This document shows positions 16,819-25,229 of a stretch of 64,000 nt of DNA, piece by piece. A program made the translations under genes and the position numbers. The stretch lies in NCBI GenBank assembly GCA_964345235.1, contig CAYFQE010000001.1, positions 177,762-241,761 on the forward strand. The letters run 5' to 3'. Below the pieces are notes generated by a model that saw only the letters and a program-made list of their open reading frames with translations, was not told the DNA's origin and ran no database searches. Source of the stretch: Scatomorpha sp964345235. Lineage in GTDB: Bacteria; Bacillota; Clostridia; Oscillospirales; Oscillospiraceae. Position 1 is the first letter of the stretch. Every line of letters starts with the position of its first letter.

Positions 16819-19023
16819 TTATTTAATACCTCTTACTAACGCTACATCATTGTAGTAAAATCCTAAAATTTGATCAAAGCTGAAGTTATAGTTGGCTGCC
16901 ATTCCGTATGCGCCGAATTGACTGAGCCCCAAACTGTGTCCCCAGCCTGAGCCTTCAAACTTAAAGTTGTCGCCCTCTTTTGTCACGGAGTATCTTATAC
17001 TCGGCAAGCCCATATATCCCGTTGAAAAGCTATAGCATAGGGGGCCCTTAAACTCTTTTACATCATATTTTTCACAAATAAGTCTTAAAACAACCGTATT
17101 TCCTGTGGGAGATTTTTCTATCTCAATTTTTTCTACATTTCCTATACTGTTGTCCTTATATTTTTTTCTCAAAATATCTCTTAGCTCCTCTGAGCTAAAT
17201 GTTCTTTTCCATGAACTGAACTTATTAATGCTGTTTGTGCTTGCCTCATAAGGATCTACAACACCGGTAAGATATGCGTGTTTGCCACCGAATACATTCT
17301 TGCTACTTTCGCTACCGCCGCCATGGGACGACGAATACATTGCAGAAATGAGTCTTCCGTTATGTGTTAGATACAATCCCTCCGTGGCCTTTACTTGTTC
17401 GTCGGAATAAGGTATCGAGCGATTTGTGCCTTTGTATACCTGTGAAAAAATATCGTTAGATAAGTCAAATCCGTATTCATTATATGCGCCGAAATGATTG
17501 ACAGCATATGTTCTTGCACATACAGCCTGGGCTTTAAGAGCCTCGGCCGGCCAAGCAGAAGACATTTCATATGGTAATACTCCACATACATAGTCTTCAA
17601 TGTTAACAACATTCACAACTGTTAAATCATCCGTTCTCCTATAAAATTCAAAGTCCCCATAATACTTGAAGTCGGAAATCCAAGTTTGCGGCTTTTCCCC
17701 TGATTCGTCAGCTATCGGACTTATAGCCAGCTTTGCATTTAGTCCTTCATCAAACTCAAAAACAATTTCTCCGGTATCATAGTTGATGACGGAAATGCAA
17801 TATGCCGTGCCAAAAGTGACACTACCTGCAACACCTCTGCTTGTAATTGCTTCAAACGCTTCAAGGTTGTCCTTATACTGACCCAAAAGCACGCGATAAC
17901 TTCCGAAATATCGCATTGGAAATGCGCCTTTATATGCTTCATTTGCTGAATTTTCTTTTATAAAATTGACAGCTTCTTCAAATGTATTAAAGGTATTTGT
18001 GAGCATAATATGGTAACAACCGGTTTCATATTTGTTACAAGCGCTTATGTTTTTATCTTTACATATTATCAGATTGGGAGAATCCGTGTAGCCAAGTTCT
18101 GTAAATTCTCTTTTATCATTAAAAATTCCGAAGCGATACCCCAATATCGGACTGCCTTCTTTGCGCGAACGCATCAAAGTCACATAGGGCAGCGTATGGT
18201 TTCTTATTTCGCTCTCATCATCATAGTAGTAAAGGCCAACTTTGACTTTATCGTAAGGAAGTTTTATCTCTCCCGAAACATTGAGCTTGGGAAGTTCTTT
18301 CGGGATACTTTCCACGGTCTCCGAATCATTACTATTTTCTGCGTCGGAAGTTTCCGCTTTGACTTCATCTTCCGGTACGGAAATCATGGGAGCGTCAACC
18401 GAATTTAAACTTTGATTTTCCAACGGTTTTTCCTCAGGGCTATCTCCGGTAGTTTTTATGCCTTCGGTACCCCTGTAGTCTCCTTCCTCCGGTATTATCT
18501 CGTCAGGAACTGTCGGTGGAAGAGCAGGCGTTGCAGTCGGGGTTGCGGTCGGAATTGGCGCCGTAGTCGGCGTGGGAGTTGCTGTGGGCTTAGGCGTAGG
18601 AGTCGGCGTCGGCTTAGGGGTGGTCTTGGGGACCGCAGTCTTATATTCAGGCTCGGGAAGTGTTATTATTGACGGCGTTCCCTTATGATCCTCATTGAGC
18701 TTTTGATTGCGCTCCGGTGCGGCCGGCTCAAAGCCATCAAACTTGCTACTCGGCGCATTATCTTTTTTATCAAAGCTATCGTTATCACTCTTTTTTTCTC
18801 CGCCTTTTTCAAAGCCTGACGACTTATTCTCGGAAGTCTCTTTTTCAGCGGATTCTCTAAGCGCCTCGGTTTCATCTTTAAAGTCGTAACCGCTTGCTTT
18901 TTCTTCTCTGTTAGTCACAAAGTTATCCACTGTTTTTTTTATAAGCTTTCCTGGCCAGATGAATACTCCGACCATTGCTATCAATATCAATGAAGTGATA
19001 ATTACTCCAATATATTTTCTCAT
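16819..19023 (-). CDS. SpoIID/LytB domain-containing membrane-anchored protein
   Basis: 734 residues, about twice the length of sporulation SpoIID. An N-terminal membrane anchor (about 6-26) is followed by a long charged, disordered region (about 35-240) with a Pro/Thr/Ala tract at 131-173. A middle part (about 250-460) has a SPOR-like look (SYRVLLGQYKDNLEAFEA). The C-terminal SpoIID/LytB domain (about 470-734) contains VNIEDYVCGVLPYEM, ALKAQAVCARTYA and SSHGGGSES. SpoIID cleaves glycan strands and LytB enhances an amidase. The architecture suggests a cell-wall hydrolase or hydrolase activator that reaches through the wall on a Pro-rich stalk, not a strict sporulation protein. Confidence 0.85.
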   Translation of the reverse strand: MRKYIGVIITSLILIAMVGVFIWPGKLIKKTVDNFVTNREEKASGYDFKDETEALRESAEKETSENKSSGFEKGGEKKSDNDSFDKKDNAPSSKFDGFEPAAPERNQKLNEDHKGTPSIITLPEPEYKTAVPKTTPKPTPTPTPKPTATPTPTTAPIPTATPTATPALPPTVPDEIIPEEGDYRGTEGIKTTGDSPEEKPLENQSLNSVDAPMISVPEDEVKAETSDAENSNDSETVESIPKELPKLNVSGEIKLPYDKVKVGLYYYDDESEIRNHTLPYVTLMRSRKEGSPILGYRFGIFNDKREFTELGYTDSPNLIICKDKNISACNKYETGCYHIMLTNTFNTFEEAVNFIKENSANEAYKGAFPMRYFGSYRVLLGQYKDNLEAFEAITSRGVAGSVTFGTAYCISVINYDTGEIVFEFDEGLNAKLAISPIADESGEKPQTWISDFKYYGDFEFYRRTDDLTVVNVVNIEDYVCGVLPYEMSSAWPAEALKAQAVCARTYAVNHFGAYNEYGFDLSNDIFSQVYKGTNRSIPYSDEQVKATEGLYLTHNGRLISAMYSSSHGGGSESSKNVFGGKHAYLTGVVDPYEASTNSINKFSSWKRTFSSEELRDILRKKYKDNSIGNVEKIEIEKSPTGNTVVLRLICEKYDVKEFKGPLCYSFSTGYMGLPSIRYSVTKEGDNFKFEGSGWGHSLGLSQFGAYGMAANYNFSFDQILGFYYNDVALVRGIK
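18505..18633 (-). repeat. Low-complexity Pro-Thr-Ala coding tract
   Basis: Codes for residues 131-173 of the SpoIID/LytB-domain protein, mostly alternating Thr-Pro with Ala and Lys. The DNA is a degenerate GT/GC-rich repeat on the plus strand and may vary in length between strains. Confidence 0.7.
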
Positions 19024-19107
19024 ATACCTGCTCCAATTTCTTGTATGGTTAATTTAATACATTTATAAAATTATATCTTACCTGCAATAAAGTTTTCCTA
19101 TTGTGAA

Positions 19108-20229
19108 TTATGCTTTAAATCTTTGTATGATGGCATCTACAATACGCTTGCCGGCGCATCCGTCGCCATACGGATTCGTCGCATTGCTCATTTTTTCATA
19201 TTCGACTTTATTTGTTAACAAGTTTTTAGTTTCTTCATATATTCTGTCTTCATCGGTTCCGGCAAGTTTTAATGTGCCTGCCTCAATCCCCTCCGGTCTT
19301 TCCGTTGTATTTCTTAAAACCAAAACCGGTTTTCCTAGACTGGGAGCTTCTTCCTGGATTCCTCCACTGTCTGTAAGTATTAAGTACGCTTTATTTTGAA
19401 AATTGTGAAAATCGATTACATCAAGCGGCTCAATAAGTTTAACACGGTCTGATTCGAGAAAAACTTCATTTGCGACTTCTCTAACCATCGGATTTAGATG
19501 TATTGGGTAAAGGACCTTAACATCCTTAAACTCTTCGGAAATTCTTTTAACCGCTCTGAATATATTCCTCATAGGCTCACCAAGATTTTCTCTCCTATGT
19601 GCCGTTAATAATATCAGTTTCTCATCTTTGTTAATCCAGTCAAGCTCCTCGTGACTAAAATTCGATTTGACCGTAGTTTGCATGGCATCAATCACCGTGT
19701 TGCCAGTGACGAATATTTTTTCTTCCGGAACATTTTCCGAAAGAAGATTCTCCTTGCTCAAATCGGTTGGAGCAAAGTACATATCAGCCAGTCTGTCAAC
19801 CATTTGCCTGTTCATTTCCTCGGGAAAAGGTGAATATTTGTTGTTGGTTCTAAGTCCTGCCTCAACATGACCGATTGCCACCTTGTTGTAAAACGCAGCA
19901 AGCGACGCAGCAAAGGTGGTTGAAGTATCCCCATGGACCAAGATTATATCGGGCCTAACCTCCAAAATAATTTCTTCTAATCCTTGAAGAACTTTTGCGG
20001 TAATCTGAGAAAGAGTTTGACCGGATTTCATTATATTGAGGTCGTATTCGGGTTTTATATCGAAGGCTTCCAATACTTGGTCGAGCATTTCTCTGTGCTG
20101 TGCCGTTACACAGACAATGCTCTCGGTCTCTTTTCTTTTTTCAAGCTCCTTGACAAGCGGAGCCATTTTAATCGCTTCTGGTCTTGTACCAAAGACAGAC
20201 AACACTTTTATTTTTTTCATAAAACTCAC
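19108..20229 (-). CDS. wecB: UDP-N-acetylglucosamine 2-epimerase (non-hydrolysing)
   Basis: Interconverts UDP-GlcNAc and UDP-ManNAc, which supplies ManNAc units for teichoic acid linkage or surface polysaccharide. 373 residues; FGTRPEAIKMAPLV at the N-terminus, HGDTSTTFAASLAAFY, HVEAGLRT and LTDSGGIQEEAPSLGKPVLVLR near the C-terminus are the family signatures. Its start codon is preceded by a long leader with a hairpin ending in a T-run (see 20278-20337). The family name is certain; the pathway served is inferred. Confidence 0.95.
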   Translation of the reverse strand: MSFMKKIKVLSVFGTRPEAIKMAPLVKELEKRKETESIVCVTAQHREMLDQVLEAFDIKPEYDLNIMKSGQTLSQITAKVLQGLEEIILEVRPDIILVHGDTSTTFAASLAAFYNKVAIGHVEAGLRTNNKYSPFPEEMNRQMVDRLADMYFAPTDLSKENLLSENVPEEKIFVTGNTVIDAMQTTVKSNFSHEELDWINKDEKLILLTAHRRENLGEPMRNIFRAVKRISEEFKDVKVLYPIHLNPMVREVANEVFLESDRVKLIEPLDVIDFHNFQNKAYLILTDSGGIQEEAPSLGKPVLVLRNTTERPEGIEAGTLKLAGTDEDRIYEETKNLLTNKVEYEKMSNATNPYGDGCAGKRIVDAIIQRFKA

Positions 20230-20277
20230 ATATTACATTGAATTTAATGTTTTTAACTAGTTAAAATAAGTTTATGT

Positions 20278-20337
20278 AAAAAGCCTAAACACGGAATTCA
20301 TGTTAAATACTATAACACAAAACATATGTTTTAGGCT
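20278..20337 (-). promoter_or_regulatory. Attenuator-like hairpin in the wecB leader
   Basis: AGCCTAAACA (20282-20291) pairs with TGTTTTAGGCT (20327-20337, one bulge). On the minus strand the stem is followed immediately by TTTTT, as in an intrinsic terminator, and a perfect 14-base palindrome (AAAACATATGTTTT, 20319-20332) forms one shoulder. It lies upstream of wecB and no minus-strand gene precedes it, so it would act as a leader terminator. I found no convincing minus-strand promoter beyond it. Confidence 0.45.
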
Positions 20338-20424
20338 ATCTTTTATATATTACATAAAATAAATCGAGTTGACTTGAATAATAATTCACTGTTGGACCTT
20401 GAAAATCAATCGTTTTTCTGTCAT

Positions 20425-20430
20425 TATAAT
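20425..20430 (+). promoter_or_regulatory. Candidate -10 box of the asd-dapA-dapB operon
   Basis: TATAAT lies about 66 bases before the asd start. The best upstream -35 candidate (TTGAAA) is 20 bases away, longer than ideal, so the assignment is tentative. Confidence 0.4.
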
Positions 20431-20496
20431 TGGAAGCTCTTAGATATGATATTTTATCTTAGTAGTTGAGTATCCGATTAATCGAGGTGGGATTTT

Positions 20497-21573
20497 GTGA
20501 AAAAGTATAAGGTTGGAATTATCGGCGGAACAGGCATGGTAGGTCAAAGATTTGTAAGCCTTTTAGCCGAGCATCCGTGGTTCGAGATTGCTGAGATAGC
20601 CGCAAGCTCCAGAAGCGCCGGCAAAACTTATGAAGAGGTTGCCGCTTCTCGTTGGGCGCTCAAAAGCGATATGCCAGAAATTGTAAAAAACATTGTTACA
20701 AAAGATGCTACGGACATTAAATCCGTTGCGGAAAATGTGGACTTTGTTTTTTCGGCCGTAAACATGGACAACAACGAAATCATACGCCTTGAGGAGGCTT
20801 ACGCTAAATACGAATGCCCTGTTGTATCAAATAACAGTGCGAACAGGCTGACCCCCGATGTGCCTATGATTATACCCGAAGTAAACCCCGAGCATCTGGG
20901 TATTCTGGATGTGCAGAAGAAACGCCTCGGAACAAAACGCGGCTTTATAGCGGTTAAATCCAACTGCTCTATTCAGTCCTATGTTCCTGCTCTTGAGCCT
21001 TTCAGAAAATCTCACGGAATCGATGAAATACTGGCCTGCACATATCAGGCAATTTCGGGAGCCGGCAAGACTTTTGAAAGCTGGCCCGAAATGGTAGATA
21101 ATGTCATTCCGTTTATAGGCGGTGAAGAGGAAAAATCGGAGATAGAGCCCCTAAAGGTATGGGGCAAAATCGGCGACAACGGCATTATACTAAACAATGA
21201 AATTAAAATCACCACTCAATGTATAAGAGTGCCGGTTTTAGACGGTCATTTGGCCGCAGTTTTCGTTAAGTTTAAGAAATCAATTACTAAAGATGAAATT
21301 CTATCTACATGGCAGAACTTCAGCGCTCTGCCGCAAACCCTTAACCTGCCCACAGCTCCAAATCCGGCTATTAAATATTTTTATGAAGAAAACAGACCTC
21401 AAACGGGTCTTGACCGAATGAACGAAAACGGAATGCAATTTTCCGTTGGAAGACTGAGAGAAGACAAGCTCTTCGACTATAAGTTCGTATGTCTTTCCCA
21501 CAACACTTTAAGGGGGGCTGCCGGCGGCGCAGTACTTTTGGCAGAACTGCTTTGTGCGCAGGGACAAATTTAA
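20497..21573 (+). CDS. asd: Aspartate-semialdehyde dehydrogenase
   Basis: Reduces aspartyl phosphate to aspartate semialdehyde, the branch point to lysine/diaminopimelate and threonine. 358 residues, the longer form shared by archaea, fungi and many Clostridia rather than the 330-residue Bacillus type. GIIGGTGMVGQRFV binds NADP, SNCSIQSYVPAL carries the catalytic cysteine, and the conserved histidine lies in CIRVPVLDGH. It starts with GTG after a GAGGTGGG ribosome binding site and heads the asd-dapA-dapB operon. Confidence 0.96.
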   Translation: MKKYKVGIIGGTGMVGQRFVSLLAEHPWFEIAEIAASSRSAGKTYEEVAASRWALKSDMPEIVKNIVTKDATDIKSVAENVDFVFSAVNMDNNEIIRLEEAYAKYECPVVSNNSANRLTPDVPMIIPEVNPEHLGILDVQKKRLGTKRGFIAVKSNCSIQSYVPALEPFRKSHGIDEILACTYQAISGAGKTFESWPEMVDNVIPFIGGEEEKSEIEPLKVWGKIGDNGIILNNEIKITTQCIRVPVLDGHLAAVFVKFKKSITKDEILSTWQNFSALPQTLNLPTAPNPAIKYFYEENRPQTGLDRMNENGMQFSVGRLREDKLFDYKFVCLSHNTLRGAAGGAVLLAELLCAQGQI

Positions 21574-21588
21574 AAGGAGGAAATTATA

Positions 21589-22482
21589 ATGGCAAAAACA
21601 CCTATATTTAAGGGTTCGTGTACCGCAATCGTCACGCCTTTCAGAAACGGCGAGATTGATTACGATAAGTTTTCGGAGCTCATTGAGCATCAGTATGTCA
21701 ACAATACCGCTGCCATTTTGGTCTGCGGCACAACCGGAGAGAACCCGAGTCACACTGAGGAAGAGCATAACAAGCTTGTTGAACATTGCATAAAAGCTGT
21801 TAATTCAAGAATGAAAGTCATTGTCGGTATCGGTTCCAACAATCCGTATCATGCTTTGGAATATGCAAAACACGCCGAGGCCAACGGCGCTGACGGCCTC
21901 CTGATGACAACTCCCTACTACAACAAGACAAGCCAAAAGGGTCTTATTCAGCATTTTTCCTATGTCGCCGATAGAGTTTCCTGCCCCTTGATTTTATACA
22001 ACGTTCCGGCTAGAACCGGTATCGGCATCAACCCCGAAACATATTTGGAGCTTTCCAAGCATCCCAACATCTGCGGTACTAAGGAAGCTTCGGGAAATTT
22101 GGCGCAGTTTGCCTTAACCAGATCTATGTGCGGTGATGACCTGCTGTTCTGGAGTGGCAATGACTCCGACACCGTCACCATGATGGCAATGGGCGCATTC
22201 GGCGTTATTTCGGTTGCATCAAATGTAATCCCCAAAGAAGTGGCCGAGCTCTGCAGGCTCTGCTTCGAGGGAGACTTTAAAGTGGCAAGCGACTACTACT
22301 TCAAATATGCCGATTTCTTCGAGGCAATATTTGTCGAGACCAACCCCATGCCTATTAAAGAAGCAATGAACCTACATGGAATGGATGTCGGCGACCCTCG
22401 TCTGCCGCTTATTAATATTTCGGAAAAGAGCAGGGAGCGTCTTATTGCTTCGATGAAGAAGATTGGGCTCGCCGTAAAGTAG
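21589..22482 (+). CDS. dapA: 4-hydroxy-tetrahydrodipicolinate synthase
   Basis: Condenses pyruvate with aspartate semialdehyde, the first committed step to diaminopimelate and lysine. 297-residue TIM barrel: GTTGENPSH, YNVPARTG with the catalytic tyrosine, and CGTKEASG with the Schiff-base lysine. It lies 15 bases after asd behind AAAGGAGG, an excellent ribosome binding site. It provides substrate for the next gene, dapB. Confidence 0.98.
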   Translation: MAKTPIFKGSCTAIVTPFRNGEIDYDKFSELIEHQYVNNTAAILVCGTTGENPSHTEEEHNKLVEHCIKAVNSRMKVIVGIGSNNPYHALEYAKHAEANGADGLLMTTPYYNKTSQKGLIQHFSYVADRVSCPLILYNVPARTGIGINPETYLELSKHPNICGTKEASGNLAQFALTRSMCGDDLLFWSGNDSDTVTMMAMGAFGVISVASNVIPKEVAELCRLCFEGDFKVASDYYFKYADFFEAIFVETNPMPIKEAMNLHGMDVGDPRLPLINISEKSRERLIASMKKIGLAVK

Positions 22483-22492
22483 GAACATTAAA

Positions 22493-23263
22493 ATGACAAA
22501 AGTTATTTTATCCGGCTCTGCCTCTCACATGGGAAAAGAAGTTATTTCGCTTTGTGAAAATTCGTGCGATATTCAGATAGTTGCGGGGATTTCACGAAAT
22601 GCCGATTCCTCTCTCCCTTTCCCGGTATATTCCGATATTAACGACTTTAACAAAGAGGCTGATGTAATAGTCGATTTCTCTCATCCTCTCAAGCTTGATA
22701 TGTTGCTTACATATGCGCAGTCAACGAAGCTTCCACTTGTGCTTTGCACAACAGGCTACAGCAAAGACGATGCTGAAAAGATTGTAAAGGCAGCCGAAAA
22801 ACTTGCAATCCTCAAATCCTCCAACATGTCTTTGGGTGTTAATCTTATGCTCAAGCTCTGCAAGAATGCGGCATCTGTTTTGGGCGCAGACTACGATATT
22901 GAAATTATTGAAAAGCACCACAGAAGAAAAATCGATTCGCCAAGCGGTACAGCAATTATGCTTGCCGATAAGATTGCGGAAAGTCTTTCCGGTGATACCG
23001 AATATGTTTACGACAGGCATTCGAAGCGCGCCGCCAGAGGCAAGAATGAGATTGGGATACAGTCGTTAAGAGGCGGAAATATTGTTGGAGAGCACAGTGT
23101 CATCTTCTGCGGAGATGAGGAGATTTTGGAAATAAAGCACAACGCGCTTTCCCGTCGCGTTTTTGCGCGCGGTGCGATTGAGGCCGCTAAGTTTGTGAGT
23201 TCAGATTTGAAGCCCGGGCTTTACACTATGGACGATCTTATTACAAATAAAATAGGTTATTAA
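22493..23263 (+). CDS. dapB: 4-hydroxy-tetrahydrodipicolinate reductase
   Basis: NAD(P)H-dependent reductase of the diaminopimelate pathway. 256 residues, with a shortened N-terminal nucleotide-binding region (GSASHMGKEV), then VDFSHP, TTGYSKDD and the catalytic EKHHRRKIDSPSGTA. Located 10 bases after dapA; its stop codon overlaps the base of a strong terminator hairpin. Later diaminopimelate genes (dapL, dapF and so on) are not in the window. Confidence 0.97.
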   Translation: MTKVILSGSASHMGKEVISLCENSCDIQIVAGISRNADSSLPFPVYSDINDFNKEADVIVDFSHPLKLDMLLTYAQSTKLPLVLCTTGYSKDDAEKIVKAAEKLAILKSSNMSLGVNLMLKLCKNAASVLGADYDIEIIEKHHRRKIDSPSGTAIMLADKIAESLSGDTEYVYDRHSKRAARGKNEIGIQSLRGGNIVGEHSVIFCGDEEILEIKHNALSRRVFARGAIEAAKFVSSDLKPGLYTMDDLITNKIGY

Positions 23264-23294
23264 AATGTGTGGGCAAAATTTGCCCACACATTTT
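23262..23294 (+). terminator. Intrinsic terminator of asd-dapA-dapB
   Basis: AAAATGTGTGGGCAAA pairs perfectly with TTTGCCCACACATTTT around almost no loop, beginning within the dapB stop codon. The stem's own final Ts give the T-run, and the symmetry makes it bidirectional. Confidence 0.9.
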
Positions 23295-23297
23295 ATC

Positions 23298-23325
23298 TTT
23301 ACAAGTTTTGTTTTTATGCTATAAT
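23298..23325 (+). promoter_or_regulatory. Promoter of tRNA-Ala
   Basis: TTTACA (23298-23303), 16 bases, then a perfect TATAAT (23320-23325). The tRNA begins 12 bases after the -10 box. Confidence 0.75.
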
Positions 23326-23336
23326 ACACTGGTCTT

Positions 23337-23412
23337 GGGCCTGTAGCTCAGCTGGGAGAGCGTTCGGTTCGCATCCGAGAGGTCGAGAGTTCGAGTCTCT
23401 TCAGGTCCACCA
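23337..23412 (+). tRNA. tRNA-Ala (anticodon CGC)
   Basis: Full cloverleaf with encoded CCA, 76 bases. The acceptor is GGGCCTG/CAGGTCC with the G3-U70 wobble pair that identifies alanine tRNAs. The D arm is GCTC/GAGC. The anticodon loop is TTCGCAT, with CGC at positions 34-36. The T arm contains TTCGAGT. Confidence 0.96.
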
Positions 23413-23423
23413 CTTAAAACTTA

Positions 23424-23453
23424 CCCGAAAGTCGAAGGATTTTCGGGCTTTTT
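23424..23453 (+). terminator. Intrinsic terminator after tRNA-Ala
   Basis: CCCGAAA(G) pairs with TTTTCGGG around a nine-base loop and is followed by CTTTTT. Confidence 0.85.
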
Positions 23454-23513
23454 CATGCGTTAAAACCAGATAACCTATTTAATTAAATCAAATAGCTTCG
23501 TGCAAATTTTGAA

Positions 23514-23585
23514 TTATTTGCTTAATTTAACCAATTCAGCGAGTATAACTATCGGAAGTAAAATTATCCATAATAGCCCTATCAT
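23514..23585 (-). CDS. Possible 23-residue hydrophobic membrane peptide
   Basis: The ATG at 23585 is preceded by GGAGGGG at ideal spacing, one of the best ribosome binding sites in the window. The peptide begins MIGLLWIILLPIVILAEL and ends with a Lys-containing tail (VKLSK), so it is a single membrane helix with positive charge at the C-terminal end. There is no similarity I recognise. KdpF-like peptides and type I toxins have this size and shape, but neither context is present. The main support is the ribosome binding site. Confidence 0.45.
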   Translation of the reverse strand: MIGLLWIILLPIVILAELVKLSK

Positions 23586-23695
23586 GTTTCGCCCCTCCAT
23601 ATTTTTATATATCGAATATCAGTAATTTATTGAATATATTTTACCGTTTAAACTCATTAACAAACTCTTATAAAATTATATAGTTATTATTAATT

Positions 23696-23777
23696 AATGT
23701 AAAGCTGTTTGCACAAATAAATATATTTTATAAAAAACTTAAATAGTTTAGCTTTGGGCTCCAAACCGCTTTACATT
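23696..23777 (+). other. Inverted repeat enclosing a hairpin, possible structured RNA
   Basis: AATGTAAAGC (23696-23705) is the exact reverse complement of GCTTTACATT (23768-23777). Between them, at 23753-23765, TTTGG-GCT-CCAAA forms an inner hairpin. No promoter or gene assignment can be made. Confidence 0.4.
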
Positions 23778-23978
23778 TTGATTGTAAGGTTAAGATTAAA
23801 GTTGTTTGATATACTAAATTTTAAATCAATAGCGTAACCGGCATTATTTGCCGTAATGCGTGGGGATAAGCCCCCAGCCGATTCTTTTTATATTTAAATC
23901 TGGCATTGCAACTATTATTTTGATAATATATTTAAAATAGTTAATTAATTTTATATATGACATTAGTGAGGTGAAATT

Positions 23979-25127
23979 ATGGGAATTTCTTTTGTAGTAG
24001 CGCCTGATTCGTTTAAGGAATCCGCATCGGCTAAAGAAGTATGTCAGGCTATGGAAAGGGGTATACGCAAAGTTTATCCCAATGCAATAGTTCACCATAT
24101 GCCGATGGCAGACGGAGGTGAAGGTACGGTTGAAGCCTTGGTCGATGCAACTAACGGCAGAATTTTAGAGAAAGAGGTGCAAGGCCCTTTACCCGAGCAA
24201 AAAATTCTTGCCAAGTTCGGCATCTTGGGTGACGGCAAAACTGCTGTTATAGAAATGGCAGAGGCCAGTGGCCTCGGATTGGTACAGAGAGAAAAGAGAA
24301 ATCCGCTTATAACAACGACCTACGGAACCGGAGAGCTTATAGCTGCAGCTCTTGACGAGGGAGTTCAGGAAATTATTATAGGCATCGGAGGTTCTGCAAC
24401 AAACGACGGCGGAGCAGGCATGGCGCAGGCTTTGGGCGCAAAATTATTGGATGAAAACGGCGCTTCTATTGGGTTCGGCGGCGGTCAGCTTGATAAAATC
24501 GTAAAAATTGACATTGAAAATTTAGACTCCAGACTAAAAAACACCGTGATAAAAGTAGCCTGCGATGTTGATAATTTTCTTACCGGTCCGACGGGAGCGG
24601 CCGCAGTTTTCGGCCCTCAAAAAGGAGCCACGCCTGATATGGTGGCTCTTCTCGACAAAAATCTTGAACATTATGCTGAGATTATACGCAGAGATTTAGG
24701 TAAAGATGTAAATATGATTGAGGGCGCAGGCGCGGCAGGCGGTCTTGGTGCAGGATTGCTCGCCTTTACCAATTCTGCCCTTCAGCACGGTGTGGAAATA
24801 GTTGTTGACACAATAAAGCTTGAGGATATTGTGAAAGAAGTCGATTATGTTATTACGGGAGAAGGCGGAATGGACTTTCAGACAAAGTTCGGCAAGACCC
24901 CCTACGGAGTGGCAAAGCTTGGGCAAAAATACGGCAAGCCCGTCTTTGCGGTTGCCGGCACATTGGGTAAAAACTTTGAAGAACTATATGACCACGGAAT
25001 GTCGGCCATATTTTCCATCATGCTCAAACCATGTTCGCTTGACGATGCATTGAGAGATGGAGCCGACAACATTGAAAAAACGGTTGAAAGCATAGTGAGA
25101 ACTATTAAGACTATTAGGGATAGTTGA
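23979..25127 (+). CDS. Glycerate kinase (GK1/GarK-type)
   Basis: Phosphorylates D-glycerate, producing 2- or 3-phosphoglycerate depending on the subfamily. 382 residues. The N-terminal VAPDSFKESASAKEV, GMPxADGGEGT-like HMPMADGGEGT, GIGGSATNDGGAGMAQALGA and the C-terminal TGEGGMDFQT are clear signatures of the family found in E. coli GarK/GlxK. It is a single-gene unit with a GAGGTG ribosome binding site, a 525-base structured A+T-rich region upstream and a strong terminator downstream. No glyoxylate or sugar-acid genes lie nearby, so its pathway is not evident. Confidence 0.95.
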   Translation: MGISFVVAPDSFKESASAKEVCQAMERGIRKVYPNAIVHHMPMADGGEGTVEALVDATNGRILEKEVQGPLPEQKILAKFGILGDGKTAVIEMAEASGLGLVQREKRNPLITTTYGTGELIAAALDEGVQEIIIGIGGSATNDGGAGMAQALGAKLLDENGASIGFGGGQLDKIVKIDIENLDSRLKNTVIKVACDVDNFLTGPTGAAAVFGPQKGATPDMVALLDKNLEHYAEIIRRDLGKDVNMIEGAGAAGGLGAGLLAFTNSALQHGVEIVVDTIKLEDIVKEVDYVITGEGGMDFQTKFGKTPYGVAKLGQKYGKPVFAVAGTLGKNFEELYDHGMSAIFSIMLKPCSLDDALRDGADNIEKTVESIVRTIKTIRDS

Positions 25128-25158
25128 TACAAACTTGACTTTCCATTATTTAAAGTTA

Positions 25159-25211
25159 AAAGAGCTGTGAGAATTTACTAAAGTACTTTCACATTCTCAC
25201 AGCTTTTTTCA
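25159..25211. terminator. Bidirectional terminator between glycerate kinase and the DUF1538 gene
   Basis: AGCTGTGAGAAT (25163-25174) pairs perfectly with ATTCTCACAGCT (25193-25204). A Ts-run follows on the plus strand and an A-run precedes it, so it can end both convergent units. Confidence 0.92.
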
Positions 25212-25229
25212 TATTCTGTTTTCAGATAA

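Larger units (their letters stand above)
23454..23978. other. A+T-rich intergenic region with a small ORF and several hairpins
   Basis: No normal-size gene is present. It holds a 23-codon minus-strand ORF (23514-23585) with a strong ribosome binding site. It also holds a 10-base perfect inverted repeat enclosing a small hairpin (23696-23777), and two adjacent GC-rich hairpins (about 23839-23875) before glycerate kinase. The rest is plain A+T-rich sequence. Confidence 0.6.

Noticed and set aside
20340..20496. Lysine riboswitch or T-box in front of asd-dapA-dapB
   Set aside because: The leader is too short (about 66 bases after the likely -10) and I see no T-box or lysine riboswitch landmarks.
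23267..23473. Plus-strand open frame of 68 codons spanning tRNA-Ala
   Set aside because: It covers a certain tRNA, two terminator hairpins and a promoter. The frame is accidental.
23839..23885. The GC-rich hairpin pair before glycerate kinase as a guanidine or similar named riboswitch
   Set aside because: Hairpin loops do not contain the conserved ACGR loops of the tandem-hairpin guanidine class, and I recognise no other class. Left as an unnamed structured region.
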